Shown: positions 50,639-61,727 of the stretch, piece after piece | Position numbering within the stretch: the stretch's first letter is position 1 | How the letters are laid out: each line of letters opens with the position of its first letter | Assembly: GCF_000576595.1 (NCBI RefSeq) | Contig: NZ_AWSA01000002.1 | Location: 1-64,000, forward strand | DNA from: Intrasporangium oryzae NRRL B-24470 | GTDB taxonomy: Bacteria > Actinomycetota > Actinomycetes > Actinomycetales > Dermatophilaceae | Length of the DNA stretch: 64,000 nt | Direction of reading: 5' to 3' | Made by a program: the position numbers and the translations under genes | Notes under the pieces: model-generated | Databases searched by the model: none | The model's input: the letters and a program-made list of their open reading frames with translations, nothing else | What the model was told of the DNA's origin: nothing

Positions 50639-51471
50639 GCACCGCGACCGCTGCACAGGTTCCGGGTTCACCCGCCGAGCCGGTCCTCGAGCTGCGTGAC
50701 GCGAGCTTCGGCTACGGCGAGCGGCCGATCCTCACCGGCGCCTCGCTGACGGTCCGACGAGGCGAGATCGTGGCCGTGGTCGGGCCGAACGGGTCCGGGA
50801 AGTCGACCCTGATGAAGGGCATCCTCGGCCTCAACGAGCTCGTGTCCGGGACGATCACCCTCTTCGGGGTCCCGAGTGACGACTTCGCGGACCGAGCGCG
50901 CATCGGCTACGTGCCCCAGCGGCATACCCTGTCGGCGTCGGTCCGTGCGACAGCCGAGGAGATCGTCGCCACCGGACGGCTCCCCCGGCTCGGGTGGCTC
51001 GGCCGCATGCGGGCCACTGACCGGCAGATCGTCGCCCGCTCGCTCGAGGTGGTCGGGCTCGCCGACCGCGCCGCGACCGAGGTGAGCACGCTGTCCGGCG
51101 GCCAGCAGCGGCGGGTCCTCATCGCCCGGGCCCTCGCCGGCCAGCCCGACGTGCTCATCATGGACGAGCCGACCGCGGGCGTCGACGCCGCCAACCAGCA
51201 CGTCCTCGCAGAGGTGCTCGAACGGCTCGTCGAGCGGGGCGTGACGATGGTCATCGTCACCCATGAGCTCGGCGCCCTCGAGCACCTGCTCACCCGCATC
51301 ATCGTCGTCGACGCAGGCCGGGTCCGCTTCGACGGCTCCCCCGAGCGCTACGCCATCCAGCGAGCCGCCGTCCACCACGAGCACGACAGCCACCACCACG
51401 ACCTCGAGCTCGAGCAGCCCGGCAGTGCCCTGCCGCACGGACCGCTCGACTCCTCGGGAGGCACGCGATGA
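50635..51471 (+). CDS. znuC: Zinc ABC transporter ATPase
   Basis: A 278-residue ATPase. Walker A is GPNGSGKST, signature LSGGQQRR, Walker B VLIMDEPTAGVD, and the H-loop IVTHELGAL. The C-terminus has a short His-rich patch (HHEHDSHHHD), unusual for the ATPase and consistent with zinc handling. It overlaps znuA and znuB by 4 bp on each side, so the operon is translationally coupled. Confidence 0.93.
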   Translation: MSTATAAQVPGSPAEPVLELRDASFGYGERPILTGASLTVRRGEIVAVVGPNGSGKSTLMKGILGLNELVSGTITLFGVPSDDFADRARIGYVPQRHTLSASVRATAEEIVATGRLPRLGWLGRMRATDRQIVARSLEVVGLADRAATEVSTLSGGQQRRVLIARALAGQPDVLIMDEPTAGVDAANQHVLAEVLERLVERGVTMVIVTHELGALEHLLTRIIVVDAGRVRFDGSPERYAIQRAAVHHEHDSHHHDLELEQPGSALPHGPLDSSGGTR

Positions 51472-52616
51472 TCACCGACATCCTCACGCTCGACTTCATG
51501 CAGCGGGCCCTCATCGCGGCGCTCCTCGTCGGCACCGTCGCCCCGATGGTCGGGATCTTCCTCGTCCAGCGCCGCCTCTCGCTCATCGGGGACGGCATGG
51601 GGCACGTCGCCCTCGCAGGGGTCGCCATCGGGCTCGTCACCGGGCAGGCTCCCGTCCTCGCCGCTCTTGTCGCCGCCGTGCTCGCCGCCGTCGTCATCGA
51701 GCTGCTCCGGGCCCGGGGGCGCACCAACGGTGACGTGGCGCTTGCCGTCATCTTCTACGGCGGCATCGCCGCCGGTGTCGTCATCATCAGCCGGGCTCCC
51801 GAAGGCACCCCGGCCAACCTCATGAAGTACCTCTTCGGCTCGATCCTGACGACCCGCCAGTCCGACCTCTGGGTCTTCCTCGGGCTTGCGCTCATCGTCA
51901 CGGCGACGACGTGGGCCCTGCGGCCGCGGCTCTTCGCCGTCGCCAACGACGAGGAGTACGCCCAGGCCGTCGGCATGCCGGTGCTCGCCCTCAACATCCT
52001 CCTCGCCGTGCTGACCGCGACCACGGTCGTCATCGCGATGCGCGTCGTCGGACTGCTCCTCATCAGCGCCCTGATGATCGTGCCCAACGCCGCCGCGCAG
52101 CTCGTCGCACGGAGCTTCTCGGGCGGCGTGCGATGGGCTATCGCCTTCGGGCTCGTCTCCGCCGTCGGCGGGGTCGCACTCTCCTACCCGCTCAACACAC
52201 CGTCGGGCGGCACGATCGTCCTGCTGGCGGTCGCCCTCTTCGTCGTCACGGCCGTCCTCACGGGAACGGCCGCCCGTCTGGCGCGCCGTCGACACGACAT
52301 CGCGGAGCGCCACGACCACGAGCACGGCGTCGAGTGCGGTCACCAGGCGGTCCCGCACGGCGACCACGTCGACTACGTCCACGACGGGCACCTCCACGCG
52401 GCCCACCAGGGTCACTATGACGAGCACGGCGAGCACCGCGAGTACGCCGAGTACGCCGGGCACGGCGAGCACGAAGGGCACGGCGAGCACGACCACGGGG
52501 GACTCGTCCCGAGCGTCTCCCCTCCCCGTGACGGCACCACCGGTACGGGCGACGGTTCGGCGCCCGAGGTGACGGCGTCCGAGGCGCCCGACACGACGAC
52601 GGGGACACGGCGATGA
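51468..52616 (+). CDS. znuB: Zinc ABC transporter permease with long His-rich tail
   Basis: The product is 382 residues. Residues 1-270 are an ABC-3 permease with about eight helices: FMQRALIAALLVGTVAPMVG, GDGMGHVALAGVAIG, RVVGLLLISALMIVPNAAAQL. Residues 275-344 hold 19 His in 70 positions, rich in HGEH/HEGH repeats, followed by a Thr/Pro-rich end. Permeases of this family usually stop near residue 280, so the tail is an added zinc-binding or regulatory segment. It overlaps znuC and zur by 4 bp. Confidence 0.92.
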   Translation: MITDILTLDFMQRALIAALLVGTVAPMVGIFLVQRRLSLIGDGMGHVALAGVAIGLVTGQAPVLAALVAAVLAAVVIELLRARGRTNGDVALAVIFYGGIAAGVVIISRAPEGTPANLMKYLFGSILTTRQSDLWVFLGLALIVTATTWALRPRLFAVANDEEYAQAVGMPVLALNILLAVLTATTVVIAMRVVGLLLISALMIVPNAAAQLVARSFSGGVRWAIAFGLVSAVGGVALSYPLNTPSGGTIVLLAVALFVVTAVLTGTAARLARRRHDIAERHDHEHGVECGHQAVPHGDHVDYVHDGHLHAAHQGHYDEHGEHREYAEYAGHGEHEGHGEHDHGGLVPSVSPPRDGTTGTGDGSAPEVTASEAPDTTTGTRR

Positions 52617-53017
52617 GCGGCTCGTCCACCCGGCGTCCGACGCGGCAGCAGGCGGCCGTCGCCGCGCTGCTCGAGCGCTCCTCCGACTTCACGTCGGCGC
52701 AGACCCTGCACGCCCGCCTTCGGGAGTCGGGCGACCCCATCGGGCTCGCGACGGTCTACCGGGCCCTCCAGTCCATGGTCGAGGCCGGCACGGTCGACGT
52801 GCTGCGGACCGACGACGGCGAGGCGGTCTACCGCGCCTGCTCGACGCACCACCACCATCACCTCGTGTGCCGGTCCTGCGGCCGCACGGTCGAGGTCGAG
52901 GGCCCGGCGGTCGAGTCGTGGGCCGACCGGGTCGCCGGCGAGCACGGGTTCTCCGACGTGACGCACACCCTCGAGATCTTCGGCACCTGCGCCGCCTGCG
53001 CGACCACCTCGACCTGA
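52613..53017 (+). CDS. zur: Fur-family zinc uptake regulator Zur
   Basis: A 134-residue Fur-family repressor. The DNA-binding domain is QQAAVAALLERSSDFTSAQT with IGLATVYRALQSMVEAG. The metal sites are STHHHHHLVCRSC (His cluster and structural Cys pair) and GTCAAC (second Cys pair). It is the last gene of znuACB-zur and would repress the operon through the two upstream Zur boxes when zinc is ample. The gene position before uppS is conserved in actinobacteria. An 18-bp repeat (period 20) crosses its stop. Confidence 0.94.
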   Translation: MSGSSTRRPTRQQAAVAALLERSSDFTSAQTLHARLRESGDPIGLATVYRALQSMVEAGTVDVLRTDDGEAVYRACSTHHHHHLVCRSCGRTVEVEGPAVESWADRVAGEHGFSDVTHTLEIFGTCAACATTST

Positions 53018-53062
53018 CCGCTGCCACCTCGACCTGACCGCCGACCCCCTCTCCCCCATGCC

Positions 53063-53079
53063 CCGAACGACTCGTTCGG
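53063..53079. terminator. Dyad between convergent zur and uppS
   Basis: CCGAACGA-C-TCGTTCGG is a perfect 8-bp dyad in the 132-bp space between two converging genes. It may help stop transcription from both sides. The one-base loop makes it a weak terminator. Confidence 0.4.
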
Positions 53080-53149
53080 TTCAAAGGGAGGGACGGGAGC
53101 GGAGCATCGGGCGAGGCGCCGATGGGGTCAGCCGCGCTGGGTGGGACCC

Positions 53150-53932
53150 TCAGGTGGTCGGTGACCCGGCCATGGCGTCGACGGCACCTCCGTAGCGACG
53201 GTCGCGAGCGGCATACTCCTCGATGGCCGCCCAGAGGTCACGGCGGTCGTAGTCGGGCCACAGACGGTTCTGGAAGACCATCTCGGCGTAGGCGCTCTGC
53301 CACAGCAGGAAGTTGCTCGTCCGCTGCTCCCCCGACGAGCGCACGAAGAGGTCGACATCCGGCATCGTCGGCTCGTCGAGGTAGCGCTTGATCGTCTTCT
53401 CGTCGATCGACGCGGGGCGCAGCCGCCCGTCCTTGACGTCGACCGCGATGCGCTGGACGGCGTCGGCGATCTCGGCCCGCCCTCCGTAGTTGACGCAGAA
53501 GTAGAGGGTGAGCCCGGTGTTGTCCTTCGTCAGCTCCTGGGCGACCTCGAGCTCCTTGATGACCGAGCGCCAGAGGCGCGGGGCACGGCCGACCCAACGC
53601 ATCCGGACGCCCCACTCGTGGAGCTGGTCACGCCGGCGGCGGATGACGTCGCGGTTGAAGCCCATGAGGAAGCGGACCTCCTCGGGCGAGCGGCGCCAGT
53701 TCTCGGTGGAGAAGGCGTACGCGGACAGGTGCGTCACGCCGACCTCGATGGCTCCGGCGACGACGTCGAGGAGCGAGGCCTCACCCGCTTCGTGCCCCTT
53801 CGTGCGCGGGAGGCCGCGCTGGTTGGCCCATCGGCCGTTGCCGTCCATGACGATGGCCACGTGCTTCGGCAGGATCTCCGCCGGGATGACGGGCGGGGTC
53901 GCTCCGCTCGGGTGCGGGAAGGGCTTGGTCAT
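53150..53932 (-). CDS. uppS: Isoprenyl (decaprenyl/undecaprenyl) diphosphate synthase
   Basis: A 260-residue cis-prenyltransferase. Catalytic Asp30 is in [13 protein letters not shown]. Further blocks are [40 protein letters not shown], and [18 protein letters not shown]. It makes the lipid carrier for peptidoglycan and arabinogalactan-type polymers. The start is ATG 53932 with GGAGAG. It follows recO, as in other actinobacteria. Confidence 0.95.
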   Translation of the reverse strand: MTKPFPHPSGATPPVIPAEILPKHVAIVMDGNGRWANQRGLPRTKGHEAGEASLLDVVAGAIEVGVTHLSAYAFSTENWRRSPEEVRFLMGFNRDVIRRRRDQLHEWGVRMRWVGRAPRLWRSVIKELEVAQELTKDNTGLTLYFCVNYGGRAEIADAVQRIAVDVKDGRLRPASIDEKTIKRYLDEPTMPDVDLFVRSSGEQRTSNFLLWQSAYAEMVFQNRLWPDYDRRDLWAAIEEYAARDRRYGGAVDAMAGSPTT

Positions 53933-53983
53933 GACTCTCCGGTGTGGGTTTGGCAGGGCATGGCGAGTGGGTCGGCTGGTGGC

Positions 53984-54712
53984 TCAGGGTCGCTCGACGA
54001 GGCGCAGCGATCGCACCCCACGCTCGATGTGCCACTGGAGGAAGGCGGCGACGAGCCCGCTGCCCTGCCGCCGGTGGCGGACGTCGCTCGCGTCGGCGAC
54101 GTCCCAGTCGCCGGTGAGCAGGGCGGCCAGCAGCTCGAAGGTCTCGGGGGCGGGAGCGCTCGAGCCGGGCGGGCGGCAGGTCGAGCAGACCGCGCCACCG
54201 GACTGGACGTTGAAGGCTCGGTGCGGGCCGTCGGCGCCGCAGCGGGCGCAGTCGCGGAAGCTGGGGGCCCAGCCGGCGACGGCGAGGGACCGGAGCAGGT
54301 AGGCGTCGAGGACGAGCCCGGGGTCGTGAGCCTGCTCGGCGAGCGAGCGAAGCGCGCCCGCGAGCAGGTGGTACTGCTGGGTCTGCGGCTCGTGCTCCTC
54401 CGTCAGCTGCAGGGCCGTCTCGAGCATCGCGGTCGCCGACGTGTAGGCGGCATAGTCGCGGGAGATGGCATCGCCGTAGGGCGCGAGCGTCTCGACCTGG
54501 GTCACGGTGTCGAGGTTGCGCCCCTCGTAGCACTGGACGTCGACGACCATCCCCGGCTCGAGTCGCGAGCCGAAGCGGGACTTCGTGCGCCGCACGCCCT
54601 TGGCGACAGCCCGCACCCGGCCGCGGGTTCGGGTCAGCATCGTGATGATGCGGTCGGCCTCACCCAGCTTGTGGGTGCGCAGGACGATCGCCTCGTCACG
54701 GTAGAGCGGCAT
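53984..54712 (-). CDS. recO: DNA repair protein RecO
   Basis: A 242-residue protein. The OB-fold N-terminus reads [20 protein letters not shown], then [20 protein letters not shown]. The zinc finger is in [14 protein letters not shown] and CSTCRPPG. It loads RecA onto SSB-coated DNA with RecR. The start is ATG 54712. GAGAAT followed by GGGGGA upstream could be either a -10 box or a ribosome site. Divergent from the AlkB-like gene. Confidence 0.93.
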   Translation of the reverse strand: MPLYRDEAIVLRTHKLGEADRIITMLTRTRGRVRAVAKGVRRTKSRFGSRLEPGMVVDVQCYEGRNLDTVTQVETLAPYGDAISRDYAAYTSATAMLETALQLTEEHEPQTQQYHLLAGALRSLAEQAHDPGLVLDAYLLRSLAVAGWAPSFRDCARCGADGPHRAFNVQSGGAVCSTCRPPGSSAPAPETFELLAALLTGDWDVADASDVRHRRQGSGLVAAFLQWHIERGVRSLRLVERP

Positions 54713-54810
54713 TCCCCCATTCTCCCCTGCGCCGCAACCGCCGGAGCCGGGGCCCGGTGCTGACACGCCGGGGTGCGCCGTTCGGACGCGGTCAAGCGCG
54801 CGCACGTGAT

Positions 54811-54826
54811 TCGAACATGCGTTCCA
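54811..54826. promoter_or_regulatory. LexA (SOS) box-like site before the AlkB-like gene
   Basis: TCGAAC-ATGC-GTTCCA matches the actinobacterial LexA consensus TCGAAC-N4-GTTCGA at 11 of 12 positions. It lies at the -35 region of a promoter with TAACGT as -10, where LexA would block transcription. It is 97 bp upstream of recO as well. Confidence 0.6.
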
Positions 54827-54835
54827 ATCTTGGGG

Positions 54836-54841
54836 TAACGT
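54836..54841 (+). promoter_or_regulatory. -10 box (TAACGT) deciding the AlkB-like start
   Basis: TAACGT ends 6 nt before the ATG at 54848. The alternative GTG at 54842 abuts the box and could not be in the transcript. Confidence 0.5.
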
Positions 54842-54847
54842 GTGCCC

Positions 54848-55510
54848 ATGGACCTCGTACTCCAGGGCTCCCTGCTCGACCTGACCGACGAGATGACGCT
54901 GCGCGACGTCGGCACCGGACTTCGACGCACGCACCTCGGTCGTGGCGCCTGGGTCGACGTGCGGCCCGGGTGGCTGGCGGCGGGAGACGCGCTCTTCACC
55001 GCGCTCCTGCACGATGTGCCGTGGCACGCGGAGCGACGCCAGATGTATGAGTCCGTGGTGTCGGTTCCCCGCCTCACGAAGTTCTACGGCGCGGGCGAGC
55101 GTCTCCCCCACCCGCTCCTCGACCGGGCGCGCGAGGCCCTCAGTGCCCACTACCACGACGAGCTCGGTGAGCCGTTCGTCACGGCCGGGCTGTGCCTCTA
55201 CCGCGACGGGCGCGACAGCGTGGCCTGGCACGGCGACCGCATCGGCCGCTCCAACGAGCACGACACGATCATCGCCATCCTCTCCCTCGGCTCCGCCCGG
55301 ACCCTCGCGCTGCGTCCCCGAGACGGTGGCGCGATGCCCGGGTGGTTGCCCGAGATGTCCAAGAAGAGCTTGCGTTACCCTCTCGGCCATGGTGACCTCG
55401 TGGTCATGGGGGGCTCCTGCCAGCGGACCTGGGACCACGCGGTCCCCAAGACGTCCGAGCCCGTCGGCCCCCGCATTTCCGTCCAGTTCCGCGTCGCGGG
55501 CGTTCGATGA
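54848..55510 (+). CDS. AlkB-type 2-oxoglutarate/Fe(II)-dependent dioxygenase
   Basis: A 220-residue enzyme. Fe ligands are His128 and Asp130 (WHGD) and His197 (WDHAVPK). Arg209 and Arg215 (PRISVQFR) bind 2-oxoglutarate. [15 protein letters not shown] precedes the core, and the central [13 protein letters not shown] matches the AlkB family. It repairs alkylated DNA by oxidative demethylation. The start ATG 54848 is set by the -10 box 6 nt upstream. A LexA-like box over the -35 suggests SOS induction. Confidence 0.9.
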   Translation: MDLVLQGSLLDLTDEMTLRDVGTGLRRTHLGRGAWVDVRPGWLAAGDALFTALLHDVPWHAERRQMYESVVSVPRLTKFYGAGERLPHPLLDRAREALSAHYHDELGEPFVTAGLCLYRDGRDSVAWHGDRIGRSNEHDTIIAILSLGSARTLALRPRDGGAMPGWLPEMSKKSLRYPLGHGDLVVMGGSCQRTWDHAVPKTSEPVGPRISVQFRVAGVR

Positions 55511-55525
55511 CCAGGAGATCCACGT

Positions 55526-56353
55526 ATGCCGCTGAGCTCGGCCCCGTCCACCGGCGCGCTTCCCTTCCTCGACCATCTCAGGCAGGAGTCCGCACGGTTC
55601 CGTGAGGTCCTCGCCGAGGCGCCGGCCGGGCTGCGCGTCCCGACCTGCCCCGACTGGGATGCCGACGACCTGCTCTGGCATCTCGCCGGTGTCCAGTGGT
55701 TCTGGGGCGAGATCGCCGAGCGTCGCCTCACCGAGCCCGAGCAGGTCGACGCGCTCGAGGCGTCCAGGAAGGAGCGTCCTGGCGACCGGGCCGCCCTGCT
55801 GGCCGCGTTCGACCGGGCGAGCGAGCGCCTGCACCGTTCGCTCTCCGCCCTGTCCCCCGACACGGAGCTGTGGATGTGGGCCGAGGACCACAGCGCCGCC
55901 TACATCGCGCGCCGGCAGGCCCACGAGGCCCTGGTGCACCGCCTCGATGCCGAGCTCACGGCAGGGGTCGATCGGGCGCCCGTCGACTGTCGGCTGGCCG
56001 CGGATGGCGTCGACGAGGTGCTTCGGATCATGCGGGGCTTCGAGGACGAGCCCGGCCTCACCGACCACCCGGTCTCCGGGCCCGTGACCATCGCGACGGT
56101 CGACGCCATGCACGCCTGGACGGTCGTCCCCGTCCGGGTGACCGGGACCCACCCCGACCACGGAGAGCTCGACCTGCTGCGCTTCCGGGTCTCCGACGGA
56201 GTAGCCGACGACGCGACCGCGCAGATCTCGGGCCACGCCGCCGATCTCGACGCCTGGCTGTGGAACCGGCCTGTCACCGGCGAGATCACACGTGACGGCG
56301 ACGCCGAGGCCCTCGCGCGGGTCGACGCCGTCCTGGCCGGCTCGATCGACTAG
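55526..56353 (+). CDS. Maleylpyruvate isomerase N-terminal (DinB-fold) family protein
   Basis: A 275-residue protein. The N-terminal mycothiol-dependent MPI/DinB-like four-helix domain reads [58 protein letters not shown]. His in LLWHL and HEALVH-type positions match the metal site. A C-terminal SCP2-like part ends in [11 protein letters not shown]. Members use mycothiol, the actinobacterial thiol. The start is ATG 55526 with AGGAG. Its ATG lies in a GTATGCCGC motif. The stop overlaps the stop of the converging next gene. Confidence 0.88.
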   Translation: MPLSSAPSTGALPFLDHLRQESARFREVLAEAPAGLRVPTCPDWDADDLLWHLAGVQWFWGEIAERRLTEPEQVDALEASRKERPGDRAALLAAFDRASERLHRSLSALSPDTELWMWAEDHSAAYIARRQAHEALVHRLDAELTAGVDRAPVDCRLAADGVDEVLRIMRGFEDEPGLTDHPVSGPVTIATVDAMHAWTVVPVRVTGTHPDHGELDLLRFRVSDGVADDATAQISGHAADLDAWLWNRPVTGEITRDGDAEALARVDAVLAGSID

Positions 56354-57948
56354 GAGGGCACGCCCTCGGTGAGCGGGGCGGAAGGTGCCGACGCGGTCGA
56401 CGGCGAGCGGCGCCGTCCGCCCGGCCGGCGTCGCCACGGCAGGGCGGAGTGGACACACGCGGCCAGCGCCACGACGACCGGCACGAAGGTGAAGAGGTAG
56501 CGCGACCGGCCCTGGAAAACGAGCGTGAAAGCGGCGATGCCGAGCACCGTGAGGGCGAGGGTCAGGATCTCGACCCTCGGGCGGGCCCGGAGCAGACCGA
56601 GACCGGCGACGAGCAGGACCGTCAGCCAGAGCCCCTGGGTGAGATCGGCGCGGAGCTGGTAGTGCTCGCCGTCGAAACCGTTGACCGACTCGACCGCGCC
56701 GGCGACAGGTCCGGTGACCCGTACGGCGCCCGGGAGCGAGTCGGGGCCCTCGCCCCACGCCCAGAACATCCCGTCCCCCCAGTTCCACGCCGCCTTGTTC
56801 GCGTAGAAGGCGATCGTCCCCGCAGGTCCGCGCTCGGCCAACCGATCGGCGATGTAGCGCCGGGCGTAGTCCGTCATCTCGGACGGAGTGCGCCCCTCGA
56901 TGGCCTCGACCATGTCGCGGCGATACGTGCCGTAGCTCGTCACCCCACCGGGGACCGTCTGCTCACTCAGGCCGCTGGCCACCCACCAGGTCACGGGAGG
57001 TGAGGCGTCGGGACGGATCCGCCCGGAGTCGATGCCGGAGACCACGCTCGCCGCGGCAGGCACGGCGAGACCCACTGCCGCGAAGAGGGCCGCTCCGGCG
57101 ATGACCGCGGCGATAACGGGCACGACCCGCCTCACGCGCCTCCCTGCACCGGCATCTCCGGTCGAGACCAGCCCGAGGAGGGCGACCAGCGCCAACGCGG
57201 CCGCCACCACTGCTGGTGTCGTCTTGATCGCAAACGCGATGCCGACGCAGACGACTCCCGCGGCCCCGAGGGCGGCCTTCGACGCGACGCCAGGGCGACG
57301 AAGCGCCGCCAGGACGAGTGCGATCCCGCCGATGACGAACGGCATCGCGTAGAGGTCCGTGTAGGGCACGCTGAGCCACGGGCTCGCACCCACGAGCGCG
57401 AGTACGGCCAGCTGGGTGAGCAGCGCGGGCCCGCGCCCCGCCACGGGCACGACGACGAGGTGAGCGGCATACAGCGTCACGGCGACGCAGACGCCGGTCA
57501 GCGTGATGAGGACGGCGTCGGGGGCCACCCCGAGCCACCCGCCGACGTCAGCGCCGAGACGGTCGATGGCGAGGAGCGGGATGTTGTTGGGATAGAGCGA
57601 GAGGTAGTCGTAGACGTCGGGGGTGAGGGGACGCCCCGCGTGGAGCGCCCGGGCGATGTTCATGACGACCCGCGCGTCCCAGCCGTAGTCGTAGCGGAGC
57701 ACCTGCCCGAGGGCGGTGGCGACGGCCCCGCCCACCACTGCGACGACCACAGGAAGCCAGCGGTTCTTCAGGGCTGCAGGGACGCGGACGAGCGCTGCAA
57801 GGCCGAGAAGGACGGCGACCGTGGGCAGCACGACCGGCCACCGGTAGTGGATGTTGGCGGGCCTCGGCGCGACGAGCGCGACGAGCGCGACGGCGACGAG
57901 ACCGGCCCCGGCCAGCCTGAGCACGGATCTGCTGACCGGGGACTCCAT
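56350..57948 (-). CDS. Multi-pass membrane protein, probable GT-C/GT39-type glycosyltransferase
   Basis: A 532-residue protein with about 11 or 12 membrane helices. The first loop has [20 protein letters not shown], where Asp positions resemble the catalytic D/E of lipid-linked sugar transferases. [15 protein letters not shown] and the later [17 protein letters not shown] are typical of mannosyltransferase-like GT39/GT87 relatives. It likely moves a sugar from a polyprenyl carrier. Donor and acceptor are unknown. A Ser/Pro-rich cytoplasmic tail ends it. It may be read with leuA, 16 bp upstream relative to its stop on the same strand order. Confidence 0.8.
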   Translation of the reverse strand: MESPVSRSVLRLAGAGLVAVALVALVAPRPANIHYRWPVVLPTVAVLLGLAALVRVPAALKNRWLPVVVAVVGGAVATALGQVLRYDYGWDARVVMNIARALHAGRPLTPDVYDYLSLYPNNIPLLAIDRLGADVGGWLGVAPDAVLITLTGVCVAVTLYAAHLVVVPVAGRGPALLTQLAVLALVGASPWLSVPYTDLYAMPFVIGGIALVLAALRRPGVASKAALGAAGVVCVGIAFAIKTTPAVVAAALALVALLGLVSTGDAGAGRRVRRVVPVIAAVIAGAALFAAVGLAVPAAASVVSGIDSGRIRPDASPPVTWWVASGLSEQTVPGGVTSYGTYRRDMVEAIEGRTPSEMTDYARRYIADRLAERGPAGTIAFYANKAAWNWGDGMFWAWGEGPDSLPGAVRVTGPVAGAVESVNGFDGEHYQLRADLTQGLWLTVLLVAGLGLLRARPRVEILTLALTVLGIAAFTLVFQGRSRYLFTFVPVVVALAACVHSALPWRRRPGGRRRSPSTASAPSAPLTEGVPS

Positions 57949-57964
57949 GGGCCGGAAGGCTACC

Positions 57965-59773
<1,809 letters not shown>

Positions 59774-59789
<16 letters not shown>

Positions 59790-59818
59790 CAGCGAAGAAG
59801 GAGGCTCGCCGTGCGCAT
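59774..59818 (-). CDS. leuL: leuA leader peptide
   Basis: A 14-residue ORF (MRTASLLLRCRDEA) with three consecutive Leu codons, CTC CTT CTT, the last two rare in this high-GC genome. It ends 75 nt before leuA. Overlap with the attenuator stem supports ribosome-mediated leucine attenuation. Confidence 0.7.
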
Positions 59819-60143
59819 GCCTGCACGGTATGCCGCCGGGCTGGCTCTCGTCCACCCCTCGGGACCGCTGCCCGCATCCTGAGACCTGCGTCCCTCACGA
59901 GAGCCGCACCCCGCAAGGGAAACGTGCACCGCTCCAGCGCACGGAGGACGACCGGCTCACGAGCCAGCCCTGCGCCCACCCGAGCACCGCGAGGAGAATG
60001 GCCGCCTCCCACGGTGGGCGTCGACGAGGTCAGCCCGGTCCGTCACGTCGGTGTACGAGTACTGCACCGCGGCCTCCCTCCACTGCGTGCCGGTCGGTCC
60101 CGCAGGACCACCTGGCCGGGCCCGCCCCTCGCGTCGACCGACG
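59819..60143. other. Intergenic region upstream of the leuA leader
   Basis: 325 bp with no convincing gene on either strand. Long frames here have shadow composition. It should contain the leuA promoter (reverse strand) and the 3' end of the next gene. A GTATGCCGC copy lies at 59828-59836, close to the likely transcription start of the leader. No terminator was recognised. Confidence 0.4.
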
Positions 60144-61547
60144 TCAGGGCAGGTCCGGGTCGAACGGCGGTGTGCCGCCCACGGCTTCCATCGAGATCGC
60201 AGCGGTCTGCCCGCGGGTGCCCGGGGGATCCGTGACCCCGTAGTTGACGTCGTCACGGCCCGCCCCCGTCGATGCCCACCCGAGCTCGACGCCGAGGGGA
60301 AGGGCGCCACCTCCCGATGCACGCTCCGCGCGAGCGTCGTCGGGTCCCTTGCCGAGCGACCTCCAGACCCGGGCTTCGGCCGCCACGACGTCGACGTCGG
60401 TCCACGCCCGAGCCTCCGCGGCCGAGAACCCGGCCTCGACCCAGCGGAGCCGGGCCGGGCGCTCGATGCCGACGGCATCGAAGGCCTGCGCCTCCTCCGG
60501 GGTCAGCGTCGGGTCGGCAAGCGTCAGCGCTCGCGCCGCCTGCGCGTCGATACCGGCCTCGCGCCACCTCAGGGCCCGGGAGAGGTCGTCGGCCTCCCAG
60601 GCGACGATGTCGCCGACCGTGAGGCCGGCCTCGAGCCAGGCTCGGACGTGCGCCGGCTCGCGCTCGAACATCACGCCGGTCAGGCGGCGGACGGGTGCGT
60701 CGGACGGCAGTCCGATGCGGCGCCACGCGATGATCCGCGCGACGTCCTCGTCACGGGGCTCGCCACCCGTCGTGACGGCGGCGCACCAATCGCGCACCTC
60801 GTCGGGCGCCAGTCCCGCCCCACCGTCGGCCGGCGAGCTCGTCAGCACCGTGAGGTCCTCGGGGCCGAGTCCCAGCCGGATCCACCTGTCGACGTCAGCG
60901 CCGGTGGAACCGTGGAGCCGCCAGGCACGGGCAGCGTCGGCCTGCCTGCCCGACCACGTCTCCCACAGCGTCGCCTCGCCCTGCTCGAGCACCTGCTCGG
61001 CGGCCCGCAGCATCGCCACCGCGTCCCACCCGAGTCCGTCGGCGTCGCGTCGCTGTCGGATCGCGAGAAGGAGGCTGCTGGTGCTGATGCCCTCCCAGGG
61101 CGACCGCAGCAGCCACAGGCGTCCGCCGGGCGGGGGCGCGAGACCCAGGGAGCGGGCAGTACGGGCCAGCTCCCAGTGCTGGCGCTGCGGGTTGCGCATG
61201 TCAGGCTCGATGTACGTCTCGCCCGGTCCGTAGGAGCACACGCCGAAGGCGGGAACCCGGTCGTGCAGCCAGCACCGGTGCTCGACGGGCCAGACCACCG
61301 GCAGGAGCCCCAGGTCGGAGCCGAAGCTCATGACCGGCAGCGGCTCCCAACCCTGCCGGACGAGGGCATCGACCTCGGGGAGGTCACGAGCGCTGGGCCG
61401 GTCGACGTGAGCTCCTTCGTCGACAGGGATCCGCTCGCCCAAATCGAGCGCCGCGGCGATCTCGGCCAGGACCGCGGGGAGCGGCTCGAGATCGGCGACG
61501 GCGACCGCGGGTGCGTCCGCGAGACCCCACGGGTCGTCCTCGCTCAC
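60144..61547 (-). CDS. Hypothetical protein with repeated Trp-Arg helical units
   Basis: A 467-residue acidic, soluble protein not matched to a known enzyme. Residues 1-160 hold SFGSDLGLLPVVWPVEHRCW and SYGPGETYIEPDMRNP. Residues 200-430 contain at least five degenerate units of about 30 residues with the pattern WxxxGL..(E/D)(D/E)..A: DRWIRLGLGPEDL, RAWLEAGLTVGDI, LRWREAGIDAQAA, LRWVEAGFSAAEA, RVWRSLGKGPDDA. These suggest a helical-repeat scaffold. The start is GTG 61547, overlapping the stop of a 47-residue upstream gene by 4 bp (GTGA). Confidence 0.75.
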   Translation of the reverse strand: MSEDDPWGLADAPAVAVADLEPLPAVLAEIAAALDLGERIPVDEGAHVDRPSARDLPEVDALVRQGWEPLPVMSFGSDLGLLPVVWPVEHRCWLHDRVPAFGVCSYGPGETYIEPDMRNPQRQHWELARTARSLGLAPPPGGRLWLLRSPWEGISTSSLLLAIRQRRDADGLGWDAVAMLRAAEQVLEQGEATLWETWSGRQADAARAWRLHGSTGADVDRWIRLGLGPEDLTVLTSSPADGGAGLAPDEVRDWCAAVTTGGEPRDEDVARIIAWRRIGLPSDAPVRRLTGVMFEREPAHVRAWLEAGLTVGDIVAWEADDLSRALRWREAGIDAQAARALTLADPTLTPEEAQAFDAVGIERPARLRWVEAGFSAAEARAWTDVDVVAAEARVWRSLGKGPDDARAERASGGGALPLGVELGWASTGAGRDDVNYGVTDPPGTRGQTAAISMEAVGGTPPFDPDLP

Positions 61548-61687
61548 CGTGCCGCCGCGGAGCCCGGGGTGTCGGCGCCGGAGGCGTCCTCGCCGGCGTC
61601 TGCGATCTGCTCCTCCGGACGCGGGGGCACCGTCTGGTCCTCCTCGAGGACCTCGAGCTCGTGGTCGTGCGCTGGCTGCTCGGACAT
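61544..61687 (-). CDS. Small acidic protein upstream of the helical-repeat protein
   Basis: A 47-residue Glu/Asp-rich protein (MSEQPAHDHELEVLEEDQTV, ending SAAAR) with no predicted membrane segment. AAGGAGG lies 6 nt before the ATG at 61687, a strong site. Its stop overlaps the next gene's GTG, so the pair is translationally coupled. It may be a disordered partner of the larger protein or a start-coupling peptide. Confidence 0.6.
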   Translation of the reverse strand: MSEQPAHDHELEVLEEDQTVPPRPEEQIADAGEDASGADTPGSAAAR

Positions 61688-61727
61688 GTCTGCCTCCTTG
61701 CCCGGAGTGTAGGGCCAGGCACCGACC

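Noticed and set aside
52290-52510. Repeated GGCGAGCACG-type units
   Set aside because: They encode the His-rich tail of ZnuB (HGEH/HEGH codons) and are explained by the protein.
53002-53041. 18-bp direct repeat across the zur stop codon as a regulatory element
   Set aside because: Most likely a local slippage duplication of CCACCTCGACCTGACCGC; no symmetry or placement suggests a binding site.
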